A stretch of DNA of 64,000 bases from Brienomyrus brachyistius (lineage: Eukaryota; Chordata; Actinopteri; Osteoglossiformes; Mormyridae), in contig NC_064550.1 of assembly GCF_023856365.1 (NCBI RefSeq), positions 18,353,629-18,417,628 on the forward strand. The letters run 5' to 3'. This document shows positions 29,628 to 41,074 of this stretch, piece by piece (position 1 is the stretch's first letter; each line of letters opens with the position of its first letter). The translations under genes were made by a program, and so were the position numbers. Under the pieces are notes generated by a model. The model saw only the letters and a list, made by a program, of their open reading frames with translations, did not search any database and was not told the origin of the DNA.

Positions 29628-32600
29628 TTAAAAAAAGCATTTTTGCCTTGCGATGGGGTTATGTTCTGATGAACCTGTTGTGACCCAGGGCGCATGTGTG
29701 AAAGCCTGTCATTTTAGCATTTATAATTATTTGCTTTATTTCCCTTCACGTGCTTGTTTTCCAGTCATGTCCAAAAGAAGATTGCACCATTTGTGATGTC
29801 TTTTGGCTTCCGGTGAGTGTGTGAAAATTTGGCTGGATCTTCGAAGCCCAGTTAGAAAAGGCAGGCAGTTCAGAAGCTCTTCAGACGTTTCTGCTATCAG
29901 GCTTTGGGGTCGTGTCCGATTTGATGGTGTTGCATTTCCATTGCGAAGGGTGTTTGGGGTGGTGCTCATACTGGTGGACATCATCCTGGTCGTCGTAGAC
30001 CTTGCGATGACGGAGCACATGCCCCACGTGCATTGCGCTCTCGAGGCTGTGTCTCTGGCCATCTCACTCTTCTTCCTGGTGGATGTGATCCTTCGAGTCT
30101 ACGTGGAAGGGTGAGTGTGAAAATGGTGGATGTGAGCGTTTGAAGGCGTCGGGCAAAGTCTGCAAAACAAGCTTCCACTCTCGCCATCCTTTACTAATTA
30201 CTAATGATGTTTCTCTTTTAATTTTGGTTCAGATGAAGCGTGGAGTTAGTAGGAGCTCTGAGAGATCAAACACTTATTTCAATTCTTGCATGTTCCCTAC
30301 CTGTTTGTGCTGAAATCTGTCATCGAATCCACTCTCCCAATTTGAATCCTAAATGGCCTTATAAACTTTTACTGATTCAACCCTATCTGCCATTCAAAAG
30401 GAAGGAAATCTTATAGTGCATCAGCAGTGCAGCTTCCCAACTTATGAACTGCTCCCTTAATATCGACAGTGTGGGTGCCTGTTTACATTTGCCTTTGCAT
30501 TAATAAGAGCTTTGGCTATGGTGGCCTGTCTGTGTTTCAGATTCAAAGTGTACTTCAGCTCCAAGTTAAACATTGCAGATGCCTGTGTTGTGGTTGTCAC
30601 CCTCATCATCACCATGGTCTACAGCTTCAGTGATCTGTCTGGGGCCATGCTCATTCCCAGGTATATGCTGTTTGCCTGTCCCAGTCTTACGGGTAAGGGA
30701 AGCCACGAGCAGATGGTCACCCCAGGATGCCATGGTCACCCCAGGATGCCATGCTTCCTTAGTGTCTAGGTCAGCTGCAGTAGTTCTGCTGCTATACTTC
30801 TGTATGTTTTAGTCAGCAGCTTTATTGTCCCTCATGGCTCCACCCTGGCATCTTCTCATTGGCCCGTGTCCTGACGTGCTCCACCCTGGCACCTTCTCAT
30901 TGGCCCGTGTCCTGACGTGCTCCACCCTGGCACCTTCTCATTGGCCCATGTCCTGACGTGCTCCACCCTGGCATCTTCTCATTGGCCCGTGTTCTGGCAT
31001 TTTCATAGGGTGGTAAGCTTCTTCAGGGCCTTGAGGATCATCATCTTGGTCCGCATCTTCAGACTGGCCTCCCAGAAGAAGGAGCTGGAGAAGGTCACCA
31101 GGAGAATGGTAAGATCTTGTCAAAGGCCATGGAGGGCTGTCTTCAGGCTGGGGTGGACTCTGCTCATGTGACTCTAAGCCTGTGCTTCTGCTATAATCTC
31201 TTCATTGAATTTGTCCAAACCAATCTGTCCATAGATCTGAGGCTGCATATTTGTTTGTTTGTTTATTTGTTTGTTTAGGTGTCAGAAAACAAAAGACGCT
31301 ACCAGAAGGATGGGTTTGATCTGGACCTGACTTATGTCACAGGTAAGTGGGACCAGGGTCTTGTATTGATTTAGCAGCTTTCATTGGAATTTGGTTACTT
31401 TGCCTTTGTATAATAATTGTTTTCTATGGAACTGAAAGTGTGCTGCTATTCCATTATATATACTGTCACTAGTTTGAGAAAGTGTGCTACTCCGCGCTTT
31501 GCTTCCAGACCGCGTCATTGCCATGTCATTCCCGTCGTCGGGGAAACAGTCTTTCTACAGGAACCCCATCAGAGTAAGCTGTCCAACACATAGATAAACT
31601 AACACAAATGCACATACGTGCGGTTGTCATTTATGTATCATATATGTGACCCGTCGTCACGAAATGAATCTTAAATCGCACTGGTAGAACTGCACCTATA
31701 AGACTCATTTCGTGGTGATGGGTCACATATGTCCTAATTAGAATTGAACATTTGAGGCTAGCCCTGTTTAGCCTTTGGCAGAAAATTAGAGTCAATAATT
31801 GGGGATAATAAAGGAAGAGTGCTACTTTAATTTTGATATTAGTTGTATCGTAAATAATTAGCTGTTTTATCTCTATTCTTTATAGGAGGTGGCAAGATTC
31901 TTGGATACCAAACATGAGGATCACTATAAAGTGTATAATCTCTGTAGTAAGTAATTTTGCAGTTGCTCTTATAGCCTGACAGCAGATTGAATGGGAACAT
32001 TTGATCTAATGCTCCGAAATGATCTTGAAGTATTGGACTGGACAGATGTGTGTTAGCTCCGAGAAAAACGCTTTGCTGGTGAACTGGCTTGTAACCTATA
32101 GTAGATTATAGGACATCAGGCAGTGTCTACGGTTGACTTCAGTTGGCTGTCAGTGTAACTTTATGATTACTTGTGCAGGCGAAAAGGGCTACGACCCCCA
32201 GTTCTTCCATTACAGAGTGGAGCGAGTGTTTATCGATGACCACAATGTTCCCTCTCTGGAGTAAGTGACCTCTGCTCTGCTTTAACTGTGACAATGTGTC
32301 AAACACAAGGTTCTTCAGTCTCTGATTATGTGTACGGCCTCTTGGCGTAGCTCCTGTAGCTCAAGAAATAGTGCACTGTAATAATGCAAAGGTCATGGGG
32401 TTGAATCCCAGGGAGCACAAAAAAATGGTAACAGTTTCTTCTACTGTAAATCACTTTTGATAAAATTCAGATAGATAAATGTACTGGTTGACAGGAATGT
32501 GTGTGATTTATTTGCATATTACAGACATCAGGTGACTTATTTTTTTCCTCTCTGCTTACCCTACGCCTTGGCACAGGGCCATGCTGAAGTACACAGCCAG

Positions 32601-35600
32601 CGTGAGAGAGTGGATGGGCGCCGATCCCAGGAACATTATCGCCATCCACTGTAAAGGAGGGAAGGGTAAGCAAGGCATGATGGGTGTTGGTGTCATCTAC
32701 ACAGCCCTGTACCGACCCAACACAGTGAAACAATCTATACCACTTCTCCATAACACATGGAGATCAAGACCTAGATATTGCAGGTCTGCATGATGGAACG
32801 GTATAAAACAGACCAAACGATGTTAATCATCAAATACAGTTCTTCCCTTCTTTCCCTGCTGGGGGCTACATGTAAATGCAAGCTACTGCACATCGGAATG
32901 GGTCTATTTACCTCATCCATCCCAATCCGATGAAACTAATGAGCAGGAACTCCTTTGTTACTCATTTAATTGTGCTTTGCAGGACGTACTGGGACTATGA
33001 TCTGCACTTGGCTGATTGACAGTGACCAGTTTGAAAGTGCTCAGGTACCAGAAAAGGCAAAGTCCATTTGGGAGGGGTGGGTGGTAGTGTTTTGAGTTTT
33101 TATACCATCTTATTCTTTCCAGTTGACTTTTAGAATCTCACACTCGCTCTCTAAAGCAGACCTCCCTACACTCCAAATGGATTATTCCTTGTATGTGCCG
33201 TTATTTCTCAGTATAATGTCTGCTCTCGCAGGACAGTTTAGATTATTTTGGAGAGAGGAGGACAGACCAAAGCAAGAGCTCTAAGTTTCAGGGAGTGGAG
33301 ACGCCGTCACAGGTAAAGCCATGGAACACCCCCCCAAACCCCCCCACGCACACACAAACTGCGGTTTTACAAGGTGTGAGTTCACGTTGTATTCTCATAT
33401 CCACACTGTTGTTCCATCTTAACCCAGACTGTACATTAAGCACTGCTAATTAACTTGGTTCTAGTGGGTTTTGCCACCTGTGACTTCAGAAGAACTTTGT
33501 ATAGTGTTTAATATGGGCAGAAGAAGACTGGTTTAATCGGGCCTCTTTGTCACTGTAGAGCAGGTATGTGGGATACTATGAGATTATGAAAAATAAATAC
33601 GACCGGCAGCTGCCCCCAGAGAAGAGTCTGAAAATAAAGAGCATTCGGATTCATTCTGTAGCAGGTAAGGGAGGCCACTCGTCCTATTTTAAAGGGCAAA
33701 TACTGTTCATTCCATTTAGGACCCTCAAACACTTAAGGTACAGTGACACAGGAAATGTCCCGTGTCTTTGCATAGAGCGAAAATGGGTGTGGCTGGGAAA
33801 TATGAAATAAATTCGTATCCCCCTCCATTTTGCACAACTCCCACCCATGCCACATCGGATTGGTTTAGCAACGCAAATTCACGGGTCAGTTCTTTTTAAA
33901 TGACCCACAACTTCACTACTGCAAGTGAGTTTCCTGCTTGATGCGTCGAGCAGCTAGAATGGATCTGAAAGAGAGATGAACAGTTTTATTTTTTTGCACT
34001 AGCGTGACCATATCAAGACATTTTGAAAATAATAAACTTTGTTGCATTCTGATCTATAGCATCCTTATGGGTGTTACTGAAGATGCCTCCATCCCTCCAA
34101 GCAGACTAGAAGTCTGCGTTCTTAAGCTGTACCAGGTTGTTATGCAGAATGTCGTAATTTTTCTCTTTTTTTTTTGCTGCCTCTGCTTCCCCAGGTGTGG
34201 GCAGAGGGAACGGCACTGATCTGAAGGTGAAAATCATAGTGCGGAAGGAGACCGTGTTTCAGTGTGCGTGCGATAAGAGGGATAAATGCACGGTAAGCCG
34301 TTTGACAGGTGAAGCAAGGATTGAGATGTTTATTTAGTTCAGATCATGATTGTACATCAGTAAGCAGGAATAATTTTTTCTCACTAACCAGTCAGCAGCA
34401 TATAACATCCAACAGTATTAGATTACCTTTCTAAAAGCTTCAATCCATTATGGTAAATGTTTTTCCTTTTAATATCATAACAGAATTATGGGAGTAGTTC
34501 AAATTATTGTGAAACAAAAAGGTGGTTTTACAGGAAAGGTACTGGTGCGCTTCCAGACGATGGACCGCCAGAGTAGGCGAAACTACAGTGTTGTCTATTC
34601 ATGTTTATTCAATGAGCGTAATTCATGAACTGAAATAAAACCAGCATATTTACAAAAAAAGGGGCCAGACTTTGATCTGCAGAAAATACCACCACACCAC
34701 CTTGTTAAACTACAAGCCTACTTTGAAAAGGCCAATAGGATGTTGGGGTATATCTCCAGGTGTGTGGAGTTTAAGTCAAGGGAGGTAATGCTAAGATTAT
34801 ACAATTCCTTGGTGAGACCTCACCTAGAATATTGTGTGCAGGTTTGGTCACCATATCTTAAAAAGGACATTGTGGCCTTAGAAAAGGTGCAGCGTAGGGC
34901 CACAAAAATGATTCCTGGTCTTAGAGGAATGTCATACGAGGAACGGTTACTTGAGCTAAATCTGTTCAGTCTCAAGCAAAGGAGACTGAGGGGGGACATG
35001 ATCCAGGTATATAAGATTCTAACAGGTTTGGATGCTGTTCAACCAAATAGTTACTTCAGCATTAGTTTAAATACACGAACTCGTGGCCATAGGTGGAAAT
35101 TAGCGGGAGAACACTTCAAGCTGGATTTAAGGAAGCACTTCTTTACACAGCGTGTAGTCAGAGTATGGAATACCCTTCCTGATAATGTAGTGCAAGCTGA
35201 ATCCTTGGGTTCCTTTAAATCAGAGCTAGATAAGATTTTAATGACTCTGAGCTATTAGTTTAGTTCTCCCCAAGCGAGCTTGATGGGCCGAATGGCCTCC
35301 TCTCGTTTGTATAGTTCTTATGTTCTTATGTACAGTATCTCCCCTTTTTAAATGTTGGAGCTACTGATCTCTAACTTTCTCATTAATATTTTTAGGCATA
35401 CCACTAATCTGCTTTTCAAATTGTGGGCGAAAACAATGTCCGTACAGTGTGTCAAATCCAGCATTCAATGTTTTATGTTCTCATTCAGTGTTTTTGGGGC
35501 TCTGGCACTTAGTTAAACAGTTGAATAAAAGATGAATGTGTGCTGTTTACATAAGCCCTTCCTGTATGAGCAGGACATCATCTGTGCATCAGTGAATATT

Positions 35601-36369
35601 ACAACATTTATGTCCACATTGGGTTTTTTCCTCATTGCCTTGTCTGCAATCGTCTTATTTCCTCTGCAGCTGTTCCCAGATGCCGGGAATAATGCGGTGG
35701 TCATCAGTTTACAGGATGGACCAGTCGTCAGTGGGGATGTCAAGGTCATGTTTGAATCCAGTGCAGTGAGTTTTTTTCCTACTCATTTAAAATGGTCCTA
35801 CTTGGGTCTGTTTCATTTAAAGTTCAGGAATTTCTCTTGAACTGAATGAAGTAATTGGTATCTCTGATATTTACTATGAATGTTAATGGTTGTCTCACCC
35901 TCATTTTCGATAATTTTAATGCAGTCTTATTTAAACTTTGGCTGATTTTTTTTTTTTATTTTTTTATTTTATTTTTAACCCAGGGTCTTCCTAAAGGGTA
36001 TGAGAACTGCCCCTTTTATTTCTGGTTTAATACCTCGTTTGTGGAACAAAACAGGTAAACATTTGCCAAATCATGAGTTGCGTCTTATTTGGGTGGGGCA
36101 ATATTGGGTTGGGATTTTTCTGTAATACTTTTGGACATTTTACTTTCTCCACGGGACTCAATGAATTTCTGTATTATCTTCTCAGCTACATTCATGTAGG
36201 TGATAACCTCATATATTATTAAGGATGTGATTTTCCTGACCTCCTCACCCCCCACTCTGCTTTTAGGTTGTATTTGTCCAGGGAGGAACTAGACAACCCC
36301 CACAAACCGAAGACCTGGGACATCTACAAGGAGGACTTTGGTATAACTTTGTCCTTCAGTGATGTGTGA
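28937..36369 (+). CDS. tpte: Voltage-sensing phosphatase (TPTE/VSP)
   Basis: Eighteen exons: 28937-28983, 29282-29365, 29765-29812, 29949-30110, 30541-30660, 31009-31108, 31279-31342, 31509-31573, 31886-31946, 32179-32260, 32577-32665, 32983-33044, 33232-33312, 33559-33664, 34195-34292, 35670-35765, 35984-36054 and 36267-36369; 1,539 nt, 512 aa. Residues 61-80, 90-112 and 126-143 are S1-S3. S4 (about 155-173) reads [14 protein letters not shown] with Arg160, 163, 169 and 172. A PTEN-like phosphatase follows, with the active-site loop HCKGGKGRTGT (Cys303, Arg309) split between exons 11 and 12 and the acid loop IDDHNVP. A C2 domain ends the protein ([11 protein letters not shown]). The plasma-membrane enzyme removes phosphate from PI(4,5)P2 and PI(3,4,5)P3 on depolarisation. 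Gly305, where PTEN has Ala, is the residue typical of voltage-sensing phosphatases. All catalytic residues I can check are intact. Confidence 0.97.
29600..29620. repeat. (TG)n microsatellite
   Basis: About ten TG units in tpte intron 2, followed by a short TA run. Confidence 0.85.
30837..31000 (+). repeat. 41-bp minisatellite, four copies
   Basis: Copies start at 30837, 30878, 30919 and 30960, each opening GCTCCACCCTGGCA(T/C)CTTC and ending TGTCCTGACGT; the fourth copy decays at its 3' end. It lies in tpte intron 5, and the splice acceptor of the S4 exon follows at 31007-31008. Confidence 0.92.
31636..31735. mobile_element. MITE with about 30-bp terminal inverted repeats
   Basis: The left end ATATATGTGACCCGTCGTCA and the right end, read on the minus strand as ACATATGTGACCCATCACCA, match over about 30 bases including CACGAAATGA. 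The element is about 100 bp with almost no internal sequence, in tpte intron 8. The superfamily is not determined. Confidence 0.75.
32346..32430 (+). repeat. tRNA-derived SINE head
   Basis: GTAGCTCCTGTAGCTCAAG, then AATGCAAAGGTCATGGGG and the B-box-like GTTGAATCCCAG, in tpte intron 10. Similar to 2553-2650. Confidence 0.6.
34690..35335 (+). mobile_element. Non-LTR retrotransposon 3' fragment (CR1/L2-like), ORF still open
   Basis: An uninterrupted frame runs to 35258 and encodes the C-terminal part of a LINE reverse transcriptase protein ([48 protein letters not shown]). It is followed by a short 3' UTR ending in TAGTTCTTATGTTCTTATG. The catalytic reverse transcriptase core and endonuclease are absent, as expected for 5' truncation. 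It sits in tpte intron 15 in the same orientation as the gene. Confidence 0.88.
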
Positions 36370-37205
36370 GCACATTGTTCCAGGTGCCATTTCTGGGAAT
36401 TCTAAAACATTCTGGAATGTTTTTCCACCAATTGCCTTGCACTAAAGCCACTGATGTATAATGCATTTAACATGTTTATTTTTTCTTTTGTATTGCATTT
36501 CGTTATTTCTGTGACAAGTGAAGGTTGTTTTGGAAGATCTTCACATTGTGTCGCAAAAGTACTTCTGGTGGAATTTTTTCCTGTACTGCATATGTCACTC
36601 CTGGTACATTTATTGATGTACTGTGTGTAAATAAATAGTATCGAAAGACCTGTTTCAATGCCTCATGCATTATGAAAGTCAAATATTTGAAACTGTCTTG
36701 TAATTAAAATATACCCTGAAATTTACCTTACTTAAACTGTGATGCACATTGATGAAGTTCAACATGCAACATTTTTTTTATCTGTTTGTTTTGCTCTATG
36801 TAAAATCTGAAGAAATTCAACAGCTCAAATAGGATTTTCCCATTCCCCATTCCCATCCAAGACAAACAGACTATATATTTTTTCTAGATGGGAGTATTGA
36901 GTTTACTGCACCATTACACCATAGCTTAAGTGACAGAGCCAGGACCTAACAGGGCAGCTGTACGGTGAAGCTGATAGGCCGTGCTCCTGATATACCTCTG
37001 CTGTTAGCCAAGAAAAGAATATAACAATACCTTTTGGGCTGTGTGATATTTTGCTTAATAAAATTAAATAAAACATGATACCATTAGTCTTTGTGCTGTT
37101 TGTTTCTGAATAGGTTCTGGAACCCCATGACTCTGCATAGGACAAGCAAGTGTAAATGAATATTATTTTTGTATAGTATTAAAGATTTTGGAATGCAGTA
37201 TTACT
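36370..37205 (+). other. tpte 3' UTR and flanking intergenic sequence
   Basis: AATAAA at 36630-36635, about 260 bp after the tpte stop, is a likely poly(A) signal. The remaining sequence up to the TA repeat shows no supported gene. Confidence 0.5.
36630..36635 (+). terminator. Candidate poly(A) signal of tpte
   Basis: AATAAA following a TG-rich stretch, about 260 bp past the stop codon. Confidence 0.55.
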
Positions 37206-37208
37206 ATG

Positions 37209-37246
<38 letters not shown>
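37206..37246. repeat. (TA)n microsatellite
   Basis: About 19 TA units upstream of ift20. A compound (TG)n(TA)n tract lies 130 bp further on. Confidence 0.95.
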
Positions 37247-37254
<8 letters not shown>

Positions 37255-37377
37255 CGTACATATATCAGTACAAATTGCGCACGGGCATTGCTGCATCCTT
37301 AGGGCTGTTTTGTGAGGGAGGTATTAAAATTAGTGGACCCCCTAGCCGCCCTTTTCATGTATATCTAGTAACGCTCC

Positions 37378-37428
<51 letters not shown>
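37378..37428. repeat. Compound (TG)n(TA)n microsatellite
   Basis: Run of TG units followed directly by TA units, upstream of the ift20 promoter. Confidence 0.95.
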
Positions 37429-37429
<1 letters not shown>

Positions 37430-37556
37430 GTGTAGACACACTAAAACACATTTTAAAAATCACGAAATTCTTGGCAAAAACCAAGGGGAAGGTTCCAGTA
37501 AACTGCACGTCATTCAACGATGCTGTTCGATGCCCCTCGGTGCGCGTGCCGCCGGC

Positions 37557-37626
37557 CGGTGGGCGGGACCTAATGTGGTGACGTCACGAGGCGCCTCGCG
37601 GTCTCTAGATGAGGAGCTGGAGTCCG
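37557..37626 (+). promoter_or_regulatory. Probable ift20 promoter and non-coding first exon
   Basis: GC-rich stretch with a GC box (GGGCGGG, 37561-37567) and a full palindromic CRE (TGACGTCA, 37579-37586). About 40 bp later TCCG|GTGAGA at 37626 is a good splice donor. A matching acceptor TTCTAG lies at 38211-38216, 40 bp before the ift20 ATG, so the gene probably has an untranslated first exon here. The start site itself is inferred. Confidence 0.5.
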
Positions 37627-37696
37627 GTGAGATATTTGCTCGCTTATTCCCTTTACAAACTACAAATCGTTTTAACATAATTTACCCACAGTAATG

Positions 37697-37708
37697 GTTA
37701 CCGGTAAC
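37697..37708. promoter_or_regulatory. RFX X-box beside ift20
   Basis: GTTACCGGTAAC is a perfect 12-bp palindrome fitting the RFX consensus GTNRCC/RGYAAC with no spacer. It lies about 110 bp downstream of the CRE and inside the presumed first intron of ift20. RFX factors control many ciliary genes, which fits IFT20. Binding is inferred from the motif. Confidence 0.55.
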
Positions 37709-38255
37709 TGAGTAAAACGAGCAACTTCTTGATCAAATTTGCACACGACGAAGACGGAATTAGCAGTTGGTACCATTCGCTGGACATCTAGGTTAGCGAG
37801 TTAGCTATGCCGGATACTTTCTATTGCTGTTTGCTGAATAAAAGTGTTGACTCACACAATCCAGTGGAAGATATGTATTTAGCGGCCAGTATCATGCCAG
37901 GAATGTGTTTTGGCAGCTGGTTAGCCAGGTACATAGAACGTTAGTGCTTTAAAGTAGTTAGGTAGCGGCTAATTAGGGAGTTTGTCGTTGATCAGTTGTG
38001 AGCCGCATATACGATTTTAGCTGGTTAAATTGCAAACGCCAGCCTGTCCATGTTGTATATAACATAAGTGACGCGTAGCTAAATGTTATGTGACGTCCTT
38101 CTTGGGTTTTGAATAGGTTGCCGGTGTTGTACGTGTGACGGAAATGCAGAACTTTGTAAGGTTAATGCACATGAAACTGTAAAGAGGCATGTAAGCCAGG
38201 AAAACTTTTGTTCTAGGCTTGAGTCTGGACTTAGACCTCGACGTAGACCTGCACC

Positions 38256-39434
38256 ATGTCCAAAGAGTCCTTAACTGAAGCCGGACTCCAGTTTGACGAG
38301 CTCAGTCGGATGCGAGTTCTGGACCCCGATGTGGCTCAAAGCACTGGCGAGCTGAAGACGGAATGCAAGGAGTTTATGGAGAGTAAGTGCAGCTGAGGAC
38401 CATCAGGGAAAAAAGTGTTCAGGGTTTATAAGGCCCAGGATTTGAGCCATGTTGTACTCGGGTGACACAAATGTAGGTTCAAGGAGACGTTAATACGACC
38501 TCACTTTTAACGAACCGTCCGGCAGGTCAGATCTGAGCATATCTTGCCCTGAGAGTGAATTCCTACCCTTTAACTTCATCCATCAGAAATCAGCCAGTTT
38601 CAGATGGTGGTGAACGGACTAATTAAGACCGTGGATGAACTGGCGAGGGAAGCGGAGAGAGAAAAAGTGAAGGTGAAGTAAATAAAGATCCTGTGTAGTT
38701 TGGTGGTTCTTCTGTTGTCATTCCTCAATTGTTCAACTATATTTCTGGCAGAGGTGTGAATATAAATATATAGCATGTCTCTGAAGGCAATAGGAGCCAG
38801 GAACGTGCTGAAGTCAGTGGCCAAGCAGAGGGAGGCACAGCAACAGCAGGTTCAGGCTCTAATAGCAGAAAAGAAGACGCAACTGGAGAGGTGAGGAACT
38901 GAGGAAGCCTGGTTCTTGGTTACATGTGGACCTCTCAGATTTTGTTTCCAGAGCTCTTTGAATGGGGCCAAAAATAGTCGCAACCCATGGGTTAATTATC
39001 ACTTTTCTATATTTCAACACATGCTGTCAGTCACATATTGGTGTGTTGTTTGAATATGATTAATCTTGTTGATCAAATGTAGGATATATGGGTACTATCT
39101 TCAAATCAGCAGTTACCAGGATGTGAGCATGTGTCAGTTAATTTCGTTGTCCAGGCAACTGAACAATGACAATAAAAGTCTTGAACTTGAACTGAACTTG
39201 AAGACCTAGGTTCTCTTCAGCGCCATATCTTAGCTTGTATTGGTGTTATATGTGATGCTTGTTTTGGGGTAAACTTCCACTCTATCACGAAGACAAGGGT
39301 AAAAATAATTTCAACATAATTTGGCCTTATCACTGTGTCTTCTGTGTTGTAGGTACCAAGTTGAGCACGAGGCACTATGCAAAGTGGAATCGGAGCAAAC
39401 AGAATTCATTAATCAGTTTGTTCTCCAAAAATGA
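38256..39434 (+). CDS. ift20: IFT20, intraflagellar transport complex B subunit
   Basis: Four coding exons: 38256-38382, 38587-38672, 38787-38890 and 39353-39434, summing to 399 nt, 132 aa plus stop, the same length as human IFT20. The start [20 protein letters not shown], the middle [20 protein letters not shown] and the end [12 protein letters not shown] leave little doubt. The protein is almost entirely coiled coil. IFT20 sits in IFT-B, pairs with IFT54, and is the IFT subunit also found at the Golgi, where it helps send membrane proteins to the cilium. A non-coding first exon probably precedes it. AATAAA signals lie at 39675-39680 and 39806-39811. Confidence 0.98.
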
Positions 39435-39674
39435 ACCACACACAGAGGGACTCAACTTGAGGCTGTTCTGAAGCTGTTGTGGTACATTCCAGGGTGGCAA
39501 ATGCCTCCCCTACAAGGAGAAATGGTACGACCCATCAGATAGGAAACTCACAAGGTTCTGAATCCATGCAGAGGTACTACGGTAGGAATTTGTTCTAATT
39601 TATTCCAGGAACTTGTGGGCAGCTGTTCTGTTTGGATATAATAGTTCTTAAGGGACGAGTGTTACTATTGCTTA

Positions 39675-39680
39675 AATAAA
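39675..39680 (+). terminator. Candidate poly(A) signal of ift20 (proximal)
   Basis: AATAAA 240 bp past the stop; a second AATAAA is at 39806-39811. Confidence 0.5.
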
Positions 39681-39805
39681 CCGGTTCTAGCTTTTAATGT
39701 TTTTAAAGTACTTTACAGTTTCTCCACAATTGCTATTTATCTACAAATGAGTATGTGGTATTTATACTATTTATACCAAAAAAGACAGCTCTGTATTTAT
39801 AGTAA

Positions 39806-39811
39806 AATAAA
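39806..39811 (+). terminator. Candidate poly(A) signal of ift20 (distal)
   Basis: AATAAA 372 bp past the stop codon. Confidence 0.45.
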
Positions 39812-41060
39812 TGTAAAAGTGGTCTGATGTAATGTTGTTTTAATAATGTATTTTACATGAGCAGAGCAAACTATGCTCTATAATGTCTAGCCTTGTAGAA
39901 GCCTGTTCATATTTGTGTGTGTGATTATTGGGACCAAAGGTGTAGCAGCTTTGATGTTTTTGTTAAAGGTGCTTTGACATTTTATGAGTTTAAAAAATTC
40001 TTAATCAGTTTATGAATGAAATTCATCAATATACGGAATAAGATGATGTTTGAATAATGGGCTGAGAGTATGTATGTATACATGTATATGTGTATGTATA
40101 TACACACACATTCACAGGATACTGCATTTGTGTGTATATATCTACAAGTATTCAAATACAAACTTGTCCTTGATTACTTTTTAGATGTGAAATTTATATT
40201 ACTTGATAAACTACATTCATGAAAGTTCATTTTAATAGACATTATTACAGAATATCTATTAAAATTTTGCATTTGGTTTTGGGCTTCTCTCTATCTATTA
40301 TTGTCACCTTGCTCAAAGGTGAAGACATCCATCTGGCCCCCTCATTTGGAATATCCCAAACTTCCTAGTCTTGTCTATAGCACACCTATAGTTCTGTGTC
40401 CTTCAGTTACATGCCGAAGACTAGATAGGCTGTATGGCCATTAAAATGCCTTCATTACATGAGGCGGCCCATCTTTGGTCAGGATGTTTCATTCATACAG
40501 AGAATGTAGAGGAGCAAACTGACAGAACTCAATACAATGCATCACATTTCTTTATCGCAAGTTCATTCTATTTTCCCATGTTTTTAAACAGCCACATATT
40601 CTCCGTTAACGTAAATCACAAACTGCAGTGGGTTGGCTGCATATCACACGATCCACATCTCCAGTAAGGAGTGTATGTCGTAATGATCACCGCGTGTTAT
40701 AAAAGGTCTGTTGTACATTTTAATTATTTAGTAGGTGCTTCTATGCTTCTACATCAAAGCATACCTGCCCGACCCGCTGAGCCACACGCTGTTCCACAAA
40801 AGATCAGCAATTCACATGGTAGCTGTTCTGTGTGCTGGTCAAGCACTCAACAGCTGAAAGGCACCATGTTCATCAGCTAAGGGGGGGGGGGGGGAGGGAA
40901 CTTGGACTAAGTAATAAGTTTCTCCCTTTTGAGATGTCCTTGCAGGACAGGAGCAATTTCTTCCCCAAGCTGTAGTTTTTATCTTCCAGCTGAGCATAAG
41001 TCAGTGTATTGAACATGACTTTCTCACTATATATGAAGAACACAACGGATTCATATTTAC
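39812..41060. other. Intergenic region between the convergent ift20 and crk
   Basis: AT-rich sequence with short TA/CA-rich stretches around 40070-40135 and a 14-base G tract at 40881-40894. No coding sequence is supported. Confidence 0.45.
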
Positions 41061-41068
41061 TATTAGCC

Positions 41069-41074
41069 TTTATT
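41069..41074 (-). terminator. Candidate distal poly(A) signal of crk
   Basis: AATAAA on the minus strand. If used, the crk 3' UTR would be about 2.9 kb (41060-44008). That stretch has no other gene, which suits a long 3' UTR, but nearer signals may also be used. Confidence 0.35.

Noticed and set aside
37188..37694. A 168-codon frame upstream of ift20.
   Set aside because: Much of it is translated TA and TG microsatellite (IYIYIY, CVCVCV) with no domain.
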